A DNA stretch of 64,000 bases from Thalassospira sp. (GCF_030690045.1 NZ_JAUYHK010000003.1:1-64000), one strand, 5' to 3'; shown: positions 19,066 to 28,444, counted from the first letter of the stretch. Made by a program: numbers and translations. The notes: generated from the sequence alone by a model not told the origin.

Positions 19066-19548
19066 ATGAAAAAAATCAAAACCGGCATCGCAACCATATT
19101 GCTGACCACAGGCCTTTTTATTGGGGCACACATCCCCGATGCCCGCGCGACATCCGCCGATCTTCAGGCATTGGAAGCCGCCATTCGCGAAGCCCGTGCA
19201 ATGGGACTTGACCCTGCGCAAATTGAAACGATGCAAGGGATGCTTGATGCCCTCCGCGCCGATTCCGCCAATCAGGGTGCGGATCAATATGCATCTGATC
19301 CGCTGATGGAACCCAATTATTTTGATGTCGCCAGTGCACGCAGTTACAGCGATTGCGGCCAATATGGCGATATGCAGGCCTATACCTTTTGTATGGCCGC
19401 CATTGATGGTTATCTGACCTATACAAGGGTTTTCGCCCAGCAAGGCTCATCCCCGGATGCAAACCGGGTGTATGACGCACATGCCGAAACCGTGCGCAAT
19501 CTGGTCAATTATGTCGATAATTTCATGACGGCACCCCGCCGTTATTAG
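19066..19548 (+). CDS. Secreted hypothetical protein
   Basis: A 160-aa protein with a Sec signal peptide (MKKIKTGIATILLTTGLFIGA, cleavage near ARA-TS at residue ~28). The mature part starts with an amphipathic helix and has two Cys (SDCGQYG and TFCMAA, about 17 residues apart) that may be bonded in the periplasm. It converges with the SDR gene after only 11 bp. I do not recognise the family. Confidence 0.65.
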   Translation: MKKIKTGIATILLTTGLFIGAHIPDARATSADLQALEAAIREARAMGLDPAQIETMQGMLDALRADSANQGADQYASDPLMEPNYFDVASARSYSDCGQYGDMQAYTFCMAAIDGYLTYTRVFAQQGSSPDANRVYDAHAETVRNLVNYVDNFMTAPRRY

Positions 19549-19559
19549 GATCATATCGA

Positions 19560-20303
19560 TTAATAAAGATGCTGCCCACCCGTCACAAAAATCTCGGTGC
19601 CGGTGATATAGGTCGATTCTTCGGCCACCAGAAAATGCACCGCCGCCGCCACGTCTTCGGGTGTGCCCATCCGATTCATCGGGATGCGCGGCAACAGGGC
19701 CTCGTATTCCGGCGAAATCATCGCGGTTTTGATTTCACCTGGTGCCACGGCATTGACCCGAACCCCCAATTCGGCAAATTCCACCGCCATTTCGCGGGTC
19801 AGGCCCGAAAGAGCCGCCTTGGACGTCGAATAGGCCGACCCGGCAAAGGGATGGACATAATGCCCGGCAATTGAGGTGATGTTGCAAATCGCCCCCTTGC
19901 CCCGATGCAGCGCCGATGCAAATCCGCGCGCCAAAGTCAGCGGGGCAAAAAAATTCAACTCGAACACATCACGCCAGCCGCCAATATCGCCGTTAAGGCA
20001 ACCCAGACGTTCTTTATAAGGGGTTTTCGGCGATACCCCGGCATTATTGACCAAGGCATGAAGTGGATCATCACCAAGGATTTCATTGGCTTTTCTGATA
20101 AATGCTTCCACATCGGCGGGTTTCGACAAATCGGCGGCAATATGAATGCCCATCGACTGATCGCGCGGGCAGGTCAGCGGCGGTGCTTCACGCGAACAGC
20201 AAATCACCCGCCAGCCACGCTGGGCGAAATACCCCACCGTCACATGGCCGATACCCCGGCTGGCACCTGTCAGGATAATGGTTTTCGGGGCGATTTCAGA
20301 CAT
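19560..20303 (-). CDS. Short-chain dehydrogenase/reductase
   Basis: A 247-aa classical SDR with start at 20303 (MSEIAPKT); a frame extension upstream has no better signal. Motifs: the NAD(P)-binding TGASRGIGH, NNAG, the catalytic Ser in ITSIAG and Tyr-X3-Lys in YSTSK. The closing GGQHLY replaces the usual GG. The substrate is unknown. It lies alone between convergent and divergent neighbours. Confidence 0.85.
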   Translation of the reverse strand: MSEIAPKTIILTGASRGIGHVTVGYFAQRGWRVICCSREAPPLTCPRDQSMGIHIAADLSKPADVEAFIRKANEILGDDPLHALVNNAGVSPKTPYKERLGCLNGDIGGWRDVFELNFFAPLTLARGFASALHRGKGAICNITSIAGHYVHPFAGSAYSTSKAALSGLTREMAVEFAELGVRVNAVAPGEIKTAMISPEYEALLPRIPMNRMGTPEDVAAAVHFLVAEESTYITGTEIFVTGGQHLY

Positions 20304-20472
20304 GACGCAAGGATTTCCTTTGAAAAGAGGCAGCAAAAGCAGCCTGATATGCGATGCTTATAGCATCCCGGCGGGATGGATAGAAGATGCCAGCACCATC
20401 ATGGCACAGATCGCCAGAACGGCTTTGACATGCTAACATGCCACATTGTTTATTCTGAATTTTGGCAGGCCG

Positions 20473-21159
20473 ATGTGCAGCAAATATGATTTTGGCGTCT
20501 CTGCCGCAAGCCTTGCCACGTTTCCGGGGCTGGAAATATCCGTTTTACGTCAGGCCGTTGACGATCATTTTCCCGACCATCCCGATAATGCACAGATTGA
20601 CACCCTGTCTGGCCCACGTCGTCCAACCGATGCGGTCTGGATCATTGGCATGAACGGTGTCCCGACCATAAGACGTTGGGGGTTGAAGGTGATCGGGGTC
20701 AAGGGGCCGGTGATCAATGCGCGGGCGGAAAGTCTGGATCACAAACCGGCATTTCAAGACTTGCTGATGCAGCGGTGCCTGATCCCGGCAACCCGATGGT
20801 CCGAATGGCGTAAAGACGGTTCCACCCACCATCAAAACCATATCACCCTGCCCGGCCATACACCGTTTTTCTTTGCCGGTCTGGAAAACGGGGTGGAATG
20901 CGTAATCATCACCTGCGCCCCGGCCCCGGCAATCGCCCATATCCATGACCGCATGCCTGCGATTATCGGCCCGACACATCACACAGGTTGGCTGGACGCA
21001 CAACAGAATTTCAGCAAGGTTTTCACGATGCTACGCCCGGTGCCCGATGCGGTTTTAAAATGGCAGGAAGACCTTTCAGCGAAACAACAGCCCGGCCTGT
21101 TTGAAGATGCAATCAGTCTTCAACAAGATCATTTGCCGCGCACGGCCCAACCGGACTGA
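20473..21159 (+). CDS. SOS response-associated peptidase family protein (YedK/HMCES-like)
   Basis: A 228-aa protein. ATG 20473 is chosen because it puts a Cys at position 2 (MCSKYDF); this family needs Cys2 exposed after Met removal to crosslink abasic sites in single-stranded DNA. Other active-site motifs are NARAES, the Glu in WSEW and the His in HDRMP. The family shields abasic sites. There is no LexA-type box that I can make out. Its 3' end overlaps the small reverse gene at 21113-21283. Confidence 0.85.
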   Translation: MCSKYDFGVSAASLATFPGLEISVLRQAVDDHFPDHPDNAQIDTLSGPRRPTDAVWIIGMNGVPTIRRWGLKVIGVKGPVINARAESLDHKPAFQDLLMQRCLIPATRWSEWRKDGSTHHQNHITLPGHTPFFFAGLENGVECVIITCAPAPAIAHIHDRMPAIIGPTHHTGWLDAQQNFSKVFTMLRPVPDAVLKWQEDLSAKQQPGLFEDAISLQQDHLPRTAQPD

Positions 21160-21283
21160 GCACCGGTTTACGATGGCGGGCGACTGCCGCCCCCAGATCA
21201 GGCAAATTAACACTTTCGGCCAGATCGGCCGCGAGTTCTTCGGACATGGATGCGAAATCAATGACATCGCGCAGTGACAACAT
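21113..21283 (-). CDS. 56-aa hypothetical protein, convergent and overlapping
   Basis: A short ORF starting MLSLRDVIDFASMSEELAAD, with GGGGA 6 nt before its ATG. It ends within the last 47 bp of the YedK-like gene on the opposite strand. Composition is acidic and helical, with one Cys. The good ribosome binding site and normal codon use support it; I know no family. Confidence 0.5.
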   Translation of the reverse strand: MLSLRDVIDFASMSEELAADLAESVNLPDLGAAVARHRKPVLSPVGPCAANDLVED

Positions 21284-21366
21284 GGATATTCCCCTGCCAA
21301 ACGGCTTTGTGGATTATATTTGTATTATGAATTAAACGGTGATCCTTTTCCTTCGCAAGCGCAATA

Positions 21367-21396
21367 AAAAAAGGCGCAGAAATCTGCGCCTTTTGG
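21367..21396. terminator. Terminator of the second universal stress gene
   Basis: AAAAGGCGCAG and CTGCGCCTTTT arms, T-rich on both strands, lie downstream of the minus-strand gene ending at 21458. Confidence 0.75.
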
Positions 21397-21457
21397 ATGA
21401 TATACTTTTCGAAATCCGGAATAACCGGTATTTTCAATGCAGTGCGGCATAAATGCC

Positions 21458-22315
21458 TTAATGCATAATCCAAAGCGGCAAGGGGCATTTTGCCAGCATG
21501 TCCTGGGTCACGCCGCCCAAAATCATTTCCTTGAACCGGGAATGGCTATAGGCCCCCAGAACAACACAATCGACACCATGCTTTTCTGCCGCTGAAATCA
21601 GGGCCTTGGCCGGTTGGGACTGATCGGGCAAAACATCCACACGGGCATCGACTCCGTGCCACAGGAATTGTTCCGCCAATGCCTGTGCCGTGGCGCGACC
21701 ATGTGGTACATCACCAACACTGACAATCGTAATTGTTTTCGCCTGTCGCAACAGCGGCATCGAAGATGTGACCGCCCGTGCAGCCTCCACCCCGCCATTC
21801 CAGGCGATCATCACATGATCGCCAATGGTGGCAGGGACTGTAACAGGCGCCACCAGAACCGGACGGCCGGTTTCCATCAATGCAGCATCGAATGTCAAAG
21901 AGGCCGCCGCTTCCTTGGGATCACGCCCAATCACCAGCAAATCAAACAACCGGCCCCGGCGCGCCACGGTTTCATCCTCGCGCCCGCTATCCTGTCGCCA
22001 TGCACACGTAATCTGGGCAGTCGGACGGGGGGCCGATGCTTCATCACATCCGGCACTGGCACGGACGGAGTCATAGGATTCGCGCGCCCGTTTCAGGCGA
22101 TGCGCGGTTTCCTTTTCGGCGGCATTCATCATTTCTTCGATGATCAGGCCCGACATGCCTTCGCCGACAATCGGAATAACATCCTGGGGTTCGGCCGCCA
22201 CAAACAGGGCTTCAAGATGCGCATCAAAACGCCGGGCAATGCGAAAGCCCAGATCAAGGACCTGTGCATCAAGGCCTGATCCGGCAACGGGTGCCAGAAT
22301 GGTACGTATTGTCAT
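21458..22315 (-). CDS. Tandem universal stress protein (two UspA domains)
   Basis: A 285-aa protein. The first UspA half starts MTIRTILAPVAGS; the second keeps the nucleotide loop GAYSHSRFKEMILGGVTQDML. The organisation matches the protein at 13033-13875 but sequence similarity is low outside the motif. A 300-bp region with the ArsR-type regulator gene on its other side follows. Confidence 0.85.
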   Translation of the reverse strand: MTIRTILAPVAGSGLDAQVLDLGFRIARRFDAHLEALFVAAEPQDVIPIVGEGMSGLIIEEMMNAAEKETAHRLKRARESYDSVRASAGCDEASAPRPTAQITCAWRQDSGREDETVARRGRLFDLLVIGRDPKEAAASLTFDAALMETGRPVLVAPVTVPATIGDHVMIAWNGGVEAARAVTSSMPLLRQAKTITIVSVGDVPHGRATAQALAEQFLWHGVDARVDVLPDQSQPAKALISAAEKHGVDCVVLGAYSHSRFKEMILGGVTQDMLAKCPLPLWIMH

Positions 22316-22615
22316 AATTCACATCCCTACTTTACCATTGCGCATACGATCTTCGGGATACCGGACGGCATCCCTTTTCAAGGGCGTTATCTGCGGTCTA
22401 TTCTACATGCAATTATTGTGGCGTCGTTGTTTGAAATCAAACCAGAAAAATTTCCGCTGACGTATCACCAAAAAACAATATATCCCAAACAGGTGTTTTT
22501 AATGGCATAAGCCCCACATATCCGGTGCAGATATCTTTGCCCGTCCCCGGTTATCCGTTGCCGACATGCTGTAAAATAACATGATTTCAATTTATTAACC
22601 ACAGGCCCACAAAAA
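22316..22615. other. Divergent promoter region
   Basis: 300 bases between the universal stress gene and the BigR-like regulator. The right half is AT-rich near the regulator start. I see no strong palindrome or riboswitch. Confidence 0.4.
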
Positions 22616-22921
22616 ATGAATTATCAGGACCTGCATGACAATGCCCATGAAGCAGCCGAATTTCTGAAAACGCTGGGAAATCAGTGGCGTTTGATGATTT
22701 TGTGTTCGCTGGGGACGGTTGAAAAATCGGTTGGCACCCTGGAAGCCGAACTGGGTCTGAAACAATCGGCCCTGTCGCAGCATTTGGCGCGATTGCGGCG
22801 CGCCGGGTTGGTGACAACCCGGCGCGATGCGCAAACCATCTATTATTCGATCCGCGACGCCAATGTCATGAAGATCATTGCCGCCCTGCAAGAAGCCTTT
22901 TGCCCACCCGATCAGGGATAA
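22616..22921 (+). CDS. ArsR-family regulator, BigR/SqrR-like
   Basis: A 101-aa winged helix. The recognition helix is in QSALSQHLARLRRAGLV and the wing in TRRDAQTIYYSI. C30 (LMILCSL) and C96 (EAFCPP) match the positions of the two cysteines that form a tetrasulfide bridge in BigR/SqrR sulfide sensors. There is no metal-site Cys-x-Cys as in true ArsR. The expected targets (persulfide dioxygenase or sulfide:quinone reductase) are not next to it. It overlaps pdxH tail to tail by 10 bp. Confidence 0.85.
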   Translation: MNYQDLHDNAHEAAEFLKTLGNQWRLMILCSLGTVEKSVGTLEAELGLKQSALSQHLARLRRAGLVTTRRDAQTIYYSIRDANVMKIIAALQEAFCPPDQG

Positions 22922-23532
22922 AGTTTTTCGACATTCCAGCCGGTATCATCCGCGTTGCGGGTATAAAGCTGCCGGTCATGCAGGCGAAAGGTGCCCTCGC
23001 TCCAGAATTCGATGCGGTCGGGCACCAGACGAAATCCGCCCCAATGAGCCGGCCTTGCAATTTTTGACAGGCCGAATTTGGCGGTAAATTCCGCCACCCG
23101 TTTTTCCAGATCGAACCGCCCGTTCATTGCCCGTGACTGGATGGATGCCCATGCCCCAATCTGGCTGCCGCGCGGGCGCGATGCGAAATAAGCATCAGAT
23201 TCAACGCCATCAACCTTTTTGGTAACGCCTTCGATTCGCACGCATTTTTCCATTTTCTTCCAATGAAAACATAATGCGGCATAAGAATTTTCTGCAAGCT
23301 GTCTGCCCTTGCGGCTTTCGTAATTGGTATAGAAAACAAAGCCGCGCGGATCAAAACCCTTGAGCAGCACAATACGCGCCGACGGACGGCCTTGCGCATC
23401 GGCAGTCGCCAACGTCATCGCATCGGGATAGGCGCCTTCCTTGTTTTTTGCCTCGGCAAACCATATATCAAACAAATCATACGGAGCGGCATGTTCTGCC
23501 TGCCCCATTTTTGGCGCAATTTTCTCGTCCAT
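22912..23532 (-). CDS. pdxH: Pyridoxamine 5'-phosphate oxidase
   Basis: A 206-aa FMN enzyme that makes pyridoxal phosphate, the cofactor of HemA and the aminotransferase in this window. Motifs: RIVLLKGFDPRGFVFYTNYESRKG for FMN, CFHWKKMEKCVRIEG, SRPRGSQIGAWAS and the C-terminal RLHDRQLY/ LYP end. Length matches the family. ATG 23532 has AGGA 13 nt upstream, somewhat far; an internal Met9 is possible. Confidence 0.95.
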   Translation of the reverse strand: MDEKIAPKMGQAEHAAPYDLFDIWFAEAKNKEGAYPDAMTLATADAQGRPSARIVLLKGFDPRGFVFYTNYESRKGRQLAENSYAALCFHWKKMEKCVRIEGVTKKVDGVESDAYFASRPRGSQIGAWASIQSRAMNGRFDLEKRVAEFTAKFGLSKIARPAHWGGFRLVPDRIEFWSEGTFRLHDRQLYTRNADDTGWNVEKLYP

Positions 23533-23679
23533 TGGCGGGAATATTCCTTTTTGATGGCAAGATTGTTATATCATAATATCTGGGCAGTCGCCGGGCCGCC
23601 ACAAGGACATGATGAAAAATCAGCCAAGACGGCCCGAAAATACGGTTGGGACAGGAAAGACAAGACAGGCAGGATGATA

Positions 23680-24153
23680 ATGAAAGCACGTTATATCGTA
23701 ATTCCCGTGATGATGGCAGCCCTCGTCGCCGGGTGTGAAGGCCAGGGGACGAAACAGACCGGCGGGACGTTGCTGGGTGCTGTTGGTGGTGCTGTTGCCG
23801 GTGCACAATTCGGCAAGGGTTCCGGCCAGCTTGTGGGCGTCGCTCTTGGCACGCTTGCCGGGGCAATGATCGGCAGCGAAATCGGCAAGTCCTTGGACAA
23901 TGCCGACCGCGCCATGATGCAGCAAACCACCCAGCGCACCCTTGAAACCGCCCCGACAGGTCAGACCAGTTCGTGGACGAACCCCGATTCCGGAAATGCC
24001 GGTTCGGTGACGCCGACCCGGACCTATCAGAAACCGCAAACCAACGAATATTGCCGTGAATATCAGCAAACGGTGATTGTCGGCGGCGAGGAACAGCAGG
24101 CCTATGGCACCGCCTGCCGTCAGCCAGACGGCTCGTGGAAAGTTGTCAACTGA
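23680..24153 (+). CDS. Glycine-zipper lipoprotein (17-kDa antigen-like)
   Basis: A 157-aa outer-membrane-type lipoprotein. ATG 23680 has AGGA 8 nt upstream; an ATG at 23674 is also possible. The lipobox is LVAGC (Cys ~18). Residues ~28-65 hold Gly-rich repeats (GGAVAGAQFGKGSGQ, GTLAGAMIGSEIG), the glycine zipper of 17-kDa surface antigens. The C-terminal part has two Cys (EYCREY, TACRQPDGSW), a common end for this family. Confidence 0.85.
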   Translation: MKARYIVIPVMMAALVAGCEGQGTKQTGGTLLGAVGGAVAGAQFGKGSGQLVGVALGTLAGAMIGSEIGKSLDNADRAMMQQTTQRTLETAPTGQTSSWTNPDSGNAGSVTPTRTYQKPQTNEYCREYQQTVIVGGEEQQAYGTACRQPDGSWKVVN

Positions 24154-24185
24154 TCTGTTGATCCTTTGATTTTGACGATGCATTT

Positions 24186-24229
24186 ACGGCGCAACCACGG
24201 CATATTGTCTTGCCCGGTTGCGCCGTTTT
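24186..24229 (+). terminator. Terminator after the glycine-zipper lipoprotein
   Basis: ACGGCGCAACC and GGTTGCGCCGT arms with a 19-nt loop, followed by TTTG. Confidence 0.65.
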
Positions 24230-24295
24230 GCTGCCGGTTTCAAACCGATGGCAAATCGCACAGCATATCTTTCACGTATTCCGACCGGACAGGCA

Positions 24296-25204
24296 ATGCA
24301 GGACCCATACAAAATACTTGGCGTTTCCAAAACGGCCTCACAGGACGACATCAAAAAAACCTATCGCAAACTCGCCCGCGAATTGCACCCTGATGTCAAT
24401 CCGGGTGATCCGGCGATTGAGGAAAAATTCAAAAAAGTCTCGGCGGCCTATCATCTGATTGGTGATGCCGAACGGCGCAAAAAATATGATGCCGGTGAAA
24501 TCGATGCCGAAGGCCGTGAAACCGGGCCGTTTGGCCGTGGCGGTGCACGCGGGGGTGCCTATCAGGGCGGCGGCGATCCGTTTGGATTTGCCGGAGCCAA
24601 TGCCGATGATATTTTCGACGAAATTTTTGGCAATCGCGGCCAGCGTGAGGGCAGTGGATTTGGCAGCCGCCGGGCAACCAAGGTCAAAGGTCCGAACATT
24701 TCCTATGAACTCAGCCTGGATTTGAAAGAAGCCCTTTTGGGCGGTACGCGCCGCATCAACCTTGCCAGTGGCAAACAGCTTGAAGTCCGTATCCCGCCCG
24801 GCAGCGAAGACGGCCAAACCCTGCGCCTGAAAAATCAGGGCATGTCCGGCATGAATGGCGGAGAGCCAGGCGATGCCCTGATCAAACTGCATGTTCATCC
24901 CGATCCGCTTTTCCGGCGCGAAGGCAACGATCTGCATTGCGATCTGGCGATATCATTGCCCGAGGCCATCCTTGGTGGCTCCATCGAGGTGCCGACGATT
25001 GACGGCAAGGTATCGATGAAAATTCCGGCCAATGCCAATAGCGGTACAATCCTGCGCCTGCGTGGCAAGGGGGCGCCGCATGGCAAGGATCACCGCGGCG
25101 ACCAATATGTGCATCTGACCGTCAGACTGCCGGAAAAACGCGATGACGATTTGGTGAATTTTGTCCGGGACTGGGCAAAGAACAACAGTTATTCGGCCCG
25201 ATAA
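24296..25204 (+). CDS. DnaJ C-terminal co-chaperone (CbpA-like)
   Basis: A 302-aa Hsp40. The J domain is residues ~1-65 with HPD (ARELHPDVNPG) and starts MQDPYKILGV, which fixes the start at ATG 24296. A Gly-rich linker (residues ~75-120) follows, then the two C-terminal peptide-binding domains (LKEALLGGTRRINL, LPEAILGGSIEVPT). There is no zinc-finger, so it is a type B protein like CbpA rather than DnaJ proper. It stimulates DnaK. Confidence 0.92.
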   Translation: MQDPYKILGVSKTASQDDIKKTYRKLARELHPDVNPGDPAIEEKFKKVSAAYHLIGDAERRKKYDAGEIDAEGRETGPFGRGGARGGAYQGGGDPFGFAGANADDIFDEIFGNRGQREGSGFGSRRATKVKGPNISYELSLDLKEALLGGTRRINLASGKQLEVRIPPGSEDGQTLRLKNQGMSGMNGGEPGDALIKLHVHPDPLFRREGNDLHCDLAISLPEAILGGSIEVPTIDGKVSMKIPANANSGTILRLRGKGAPHGKDHRGDQYVHLTVRLPEKRDDDLVNFVRDWAKNNSYSAR

Positions 25205-25306
25205 TCCTGCATCGCAGCACATCCTTGACCGCACTCAAGACATCAAATGGCATTTTCGGGGAAACCTTGGTTCTATGGTTTCCCTGAAAATACCGGATGT
25301 CGGATC

Positions 25307-25726
25307 ATGCGCCCCCTTGCCCTTTTACCCGTCACCATCGCCCTGGCCGGGGCTGCCTTTGCGGCTTTTGTCGCAACGGCACAGCCGAAAATCATCCTCT
25401 ATGAAACCGACGACTGTACTCCGGACGAAAACTGGATCAGCGGCTTGCAAGCCGAGGGATTTGACGTTCGGCGTGAACTGGTTGCCGATACCAACGGTTT
25501 GCAAGACACCCTGCGCGTGCCCACAGGCCTTCGGGATTGCCGGGTCGCACAGGTGGCAGGATACAGCCTGATTGGCTCGATTCCGGCATCGGACACCATT
25601 CATCTGTTGCGCAAAAAACCCGGCGATGTCATTGCGCTTGCCCTTGACCCTGACGGACAGGGCATTGTTGCCCTGCATCACGATGGCTCGGTCGAACGCA
25701 ACCCGGCACAGAGCCAACAGCCATGA
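25307..25726 (+). CDS. DUF411-like periplasmic protein lacking the metal-binding cysteine pair
   Basis: A 139-aa protein with a signal anchor (MRPLALLPVTIALAGAAFAAF). The body follows the DUF411 pattern of YE-x-x-x-C...W...GFDV...L..C...V.GY...G..PA..I..LL. Where copper-binding DUF411 proteins have Cys-x-x-Cys before the Trp, this one has CTPDENW, with one Cys only. It ends in an ATGA overlap with the next gene, which suggests a working pair. The assignment is by eye and moderate. Confidence 0.55.
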   Translation: MRPLALLPVTIALAGAAFAAFVATAQPKIILYETDDCTPDENWISGLQAEGFDVRRELVADTNGLQDTLRVPTGLRDCRVAQVAGYSLIGSIPASDTIHLLRKKPGDVIALALDPDGQGIVALHHDGSVERNPAQSQQP

Positions 25727-25956
25727 CCCAGAACACCCGAATTCGCCTTGTCCTGACGGCAACAGGATTTGGTGCTGCGACCATTTTGTGGGCGGCTGCA
25801 TTATTCATGCACACCATGTTGCCAGATGGCGGCACCAAGTCAGTCATGCCTGCCTTTGATCTGTTTATGGCAGTGACATTCAGTCTTGCGATTTTCGGCG
25901 GGCTGGGATTTGCAACAGCCCTGCTGGTGGAAAAATACGACAAACGGGGGCATTGA
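25723..25956 (+). CDS. Small two-span membrane protein
   Basis: A 77-aa protein with two hydrophobic segments (residues ~9-31 and ~45-68) and a charged C-terminus (EKYDKRGH). Its ATG overlaps the stop of the DUF411-like gene (ATGA), so both are likely co-translated. No family recognised. Confidence 0.7.
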   Translation: MTQNTRIRLVLTATGFGAATILWAAALFMHTMLPDGGTKSVMPAFDLFMAVTFSLAIFGGLGFATALLVEKYDKRGH

Positions 25957-25962
25957 ACCGAA

Positions 25963-27342
25963 TCATTCGGCCTGTTGCGCCATATCGGCAGGAACCGCAT
26001 CGTTGTTGTTTTGCTCTGGCTCCGTCGCTTTAACCGGTTCTGGCACGCGGTCTTCTGATTTTGGCAAGTCGAGTAAATCTGCCACGGGGATTTTCAAAAC
26101 CGATTGCCGTTTTTTCTTTAATTCAATCAAACGTTTGCGCACCACCGACGGCCACCCACCATCGGCCCCCGCCAGCAACAGGCGATCATGATCCATGAAC
26201 ATACCAATACGCGCCATGAGTTCGGCCAGCGTAATCCGCGTCAGATCACCTGACAGTAACCAGCGATGCTGTTCACTGCGATCAATCAGTTTTTCCCGCC
26301 GCAGAACCGCCAGCGCCCAGTTCAAATCCCGCGCACTCAGCTTTAAATCCCTTAGCAGATTGCGATAACTGGGCGGGGTGGCGGCATTGCGGAACCGGTT
26401 GCGCAGATATTCCAGAACCCGCAACACTGCAATCAGCCGTTCCACATGCCCCGGCACCGTGCTGCGCGGATCGGGGATCAAGCCCGCCGCCCGCGCCGCC
26501 CGCCATTCAGACCGGGCGGCAGCCACTTGCGCACCCAGCAAAATCACAAGCCAGGTCAGATATACCCACAACAGGAAAATCGGCACCACCGCTACCGCCC
26601 CATAAATCGTCTGATAGGTCGGAAAAGTGATAACGTAATAGCCAAATCCCTTTTTCAGGCCTTCAAACAGAATGGCGGCAACCACACCACCGACAATGCC
26701 GTCCTTCCAATCGATGGCGCGATTGGGCATACCGATAAACAACAGTGAAAACGCAAATGCCGACAGCACAAACGGGGCCAGCAAGGTCAGATTACCAATC
26801 TGTTGCCCCACTTCGTCACCACCCAGCCAATACCGCATGGCAAAAAGATAAGACGCCAGCGACAGGCTAAGTCCCAGCAAAAGCGGTCCAACCGTAATCA
26901 GCGTCCAGAACACCAGCACCCGTGACAGCAATTTGCGTGGCGTTGTCACCCGAAAAACATCATTCATCACGGTTTCGATGGAGCCCAGCAACATCACCGC
27001 CGTTACCCCCAAAACAATCGTGCCGATTGCCGTCATTTCCCCGGTATTGGCCAGAAACCCTGCCAGATATTCCGTCACCTGTTGCCCGGTTGCAGGCAGG
27101 AAATTGTCAAAGGCCAGCCTCATGATCTGATCTTTCCACTGATCAAACACTGGAAAGGCCGACAACACCGTCAGGGCAATCGCCAAAAAAGGCACAATCG
27201 CCAGAAGGGTCGTATAAGACAGGGCCCCGGCGCGCTGGAACAAATTGTCATGGGTAAAGCGCAGCAGGGCATACCGCCAGAAACCAGTCCGGTCATCCAG
27301 CAATTTCCGCCATTTCACCATTAAACTCTTATCCTTGGGCAT
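25963..27342 (-). CDS. YihY/BrkB family inner-membrane protein with C-terminal winged-helix-like extension
   Basis: A 459-aa protein. Residues ~25-290 have the six spans and motifs of the family (RAGALSYTTLLAIVPFLAI, FPTYQTIYGAVAVVPIFLLWVYLTWLVILLGA). The family was once wrongly annotated as RNase BN. Residues ~300-400 look like a soluble winged-helix region (SYRNLLRDLKLSARDLNWALAVLRREKLI), and the tail is acidic. Starts at 27342 or 27321 (AAGGA upstream) are both possible. Confidence 0.85.
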   Translation of the reverse strand: MPKDKSLMVKWRKLLDDRTGFWRYALLRFTHDNLFQRAGALSYTTLLAIVPFLAIALTVLSAFPVFDQWKDQIMRLAFDNFLPATGQQVTEYLAGFLANTGEMTAIGTIVLGVTAVMLLGSIETVMNDVFRVTTPRKLLSRVLVFWTLITVGPLLLGLSLSLASYLFAMRYWLGGDEVGQQIGNLTLLAPFVLSAFAFSLLFIGMPNRAIDWKDGIVGGVVAAILFEGLKKGFGYYVITFPTYQTIYGAVAVVPIFLLWVYLTWLVILLGAQVAAARSEWRAARAAGLIPDPRSTVPGHVERLIAVLRVLEYLRNRFRNAATPPSYRNLLRDLKLSARDLNWALAVLRREKLIDRSEQHRWLLSGDLTRITLAELMARIGMFMDHDRLLLAGADGGWPSVVRKRLIELKKKRQSVLKIPVADLLDLPKSEDRVPEPVKATEPEQNNNDAVPADMAQQAE

Positions 27343-27535
27343 TTTCCCGCTATACTGGTTTTCCACCGTTGGAGGCAAACTCCAGAGTAACGCGCCTTGC
27401 ACAGATAAAACAGGCCAGATTGACCTTCGCCCGGCTTTGTGTAGGATGCGCCAATGTAAAAAACCGACTGCGCCGGATCAACCTTGACCGGGAATTGTCC
27501 ATCGCAGCAGAGAGATTGCGGGAACGAGAGGGAAT

Positions 27536-28366
27536 ATGAGCCTGTCCGCCGAACATATTTCGGGCCTGATGGCCGGTAAGCGGGGCCTGATCATGGGCGT
27601 CGCAAATGATAAATCAATTGCCTGGGCGATTGCCCGTGCGTGCGGAATGGCCGGTGCCGAACTTGCCTTTACCTATCAGGGCGAAGCACTTGAAAAACGT
27701 GTCCGGCCGCTGGCCGAAAGTGTCGGCAGCAATATTTTGTTGCCGTGCGACGTCACCGACACCGACAGCATGGATGCGGTTTTCGATACCCTGAAGGAAA
27801 AATGGGGCAAGCTGGATTTCGTCGTCCATGCCATTGCCTATTCCGACAAAAACGAGCTTAAAGGCCGTTATGTCGATACGTCGGCCGAAAATTTTGCCCG
27901 CTCCATGAGCATTTCGGTTTATTCCTTCACCGCGATTTGCCAACGGGCGGAAAAACTGATGACCGAAGGCGGTTCGCTTTTGACCCTGTCCTATTACGGG
28001 GCGGAAAAAGTCATGCCGCATTACAATGTCATGGGGGTCGCCAAGGCCGCCCTTGAGGCCAGCGTCAAATATCTGGCCAATGACCTTGGTCCTGACGGGA
28101 TTCGCGTCAATGCGATTTCGGCCGGTCCGGTCCGCACCCTTGCGGCGTCGGGCATTGGCGATTTCCGCTATATCCTGAAATGGAACGAATATAATTCACC
28201 GATGCGTCGCAACGTATCGATGGATGATCTGGGCGGTTCGGGCCTGTATTTCCTGTCCGAACTGTCCACCGGTGTTACCGGCGAAACCCATCATGTCGAT
28301 TGCGGTTATCACACTGTCGGCATGAAACAGGTAGATGCCCCTGACATCAACGTGCAAAAAGAATAA
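27536..28366 (+). CDS. fabI: Enoyl-[acyl-carrier-protein] reductase (NADH)
   Basis: A 276-aa SDR-fold enzyme that performs the last step of fatty acid elongation. Motifs: GKRGLIMGVANDKSIAW for NADH, HAIAYSDKNELKG, the catalytic Tyr-x6-Lys in YNVMGVAK, and AGPVRTLAASGI in the flexible substrate loop. RBS GAGGGA precedes ATG 27536. aroC follows after 78 bp, probably in the same transcript. Confidence 0.97.
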   Translation: MSLSAEHISGLMAGKRGLIMGVANDKSIAWAIARACGMAGAELAFTYQGEALEKRVRPLAESVGSNILLPCDVTDTDSMDAVFDTLKEKWGKLDFVVHAIAYSDKNELKGRYVDTSAENFARSMSISVYSFTAICQRAEKLMTEGGSLLTLSYYGAEKVMPHYNVMGVAKAALEASVKYLANDLGPDGIRVNAISAGPVRTLAASGIGDFRYILKWNEYNSPMRRNVSMDDLGGSGLYFLSELSTGVTGETHHVDCGYHTVGMKQVDAPDINVQKE

Positions 28367-28444
28367 TGCGCGTCTGCTTCGATCCGGGCTGCCGGTGGGC
28401 GGCCCGATCGCCTTTTTATCTGATATCTTTTCTGGATTTTGGTC

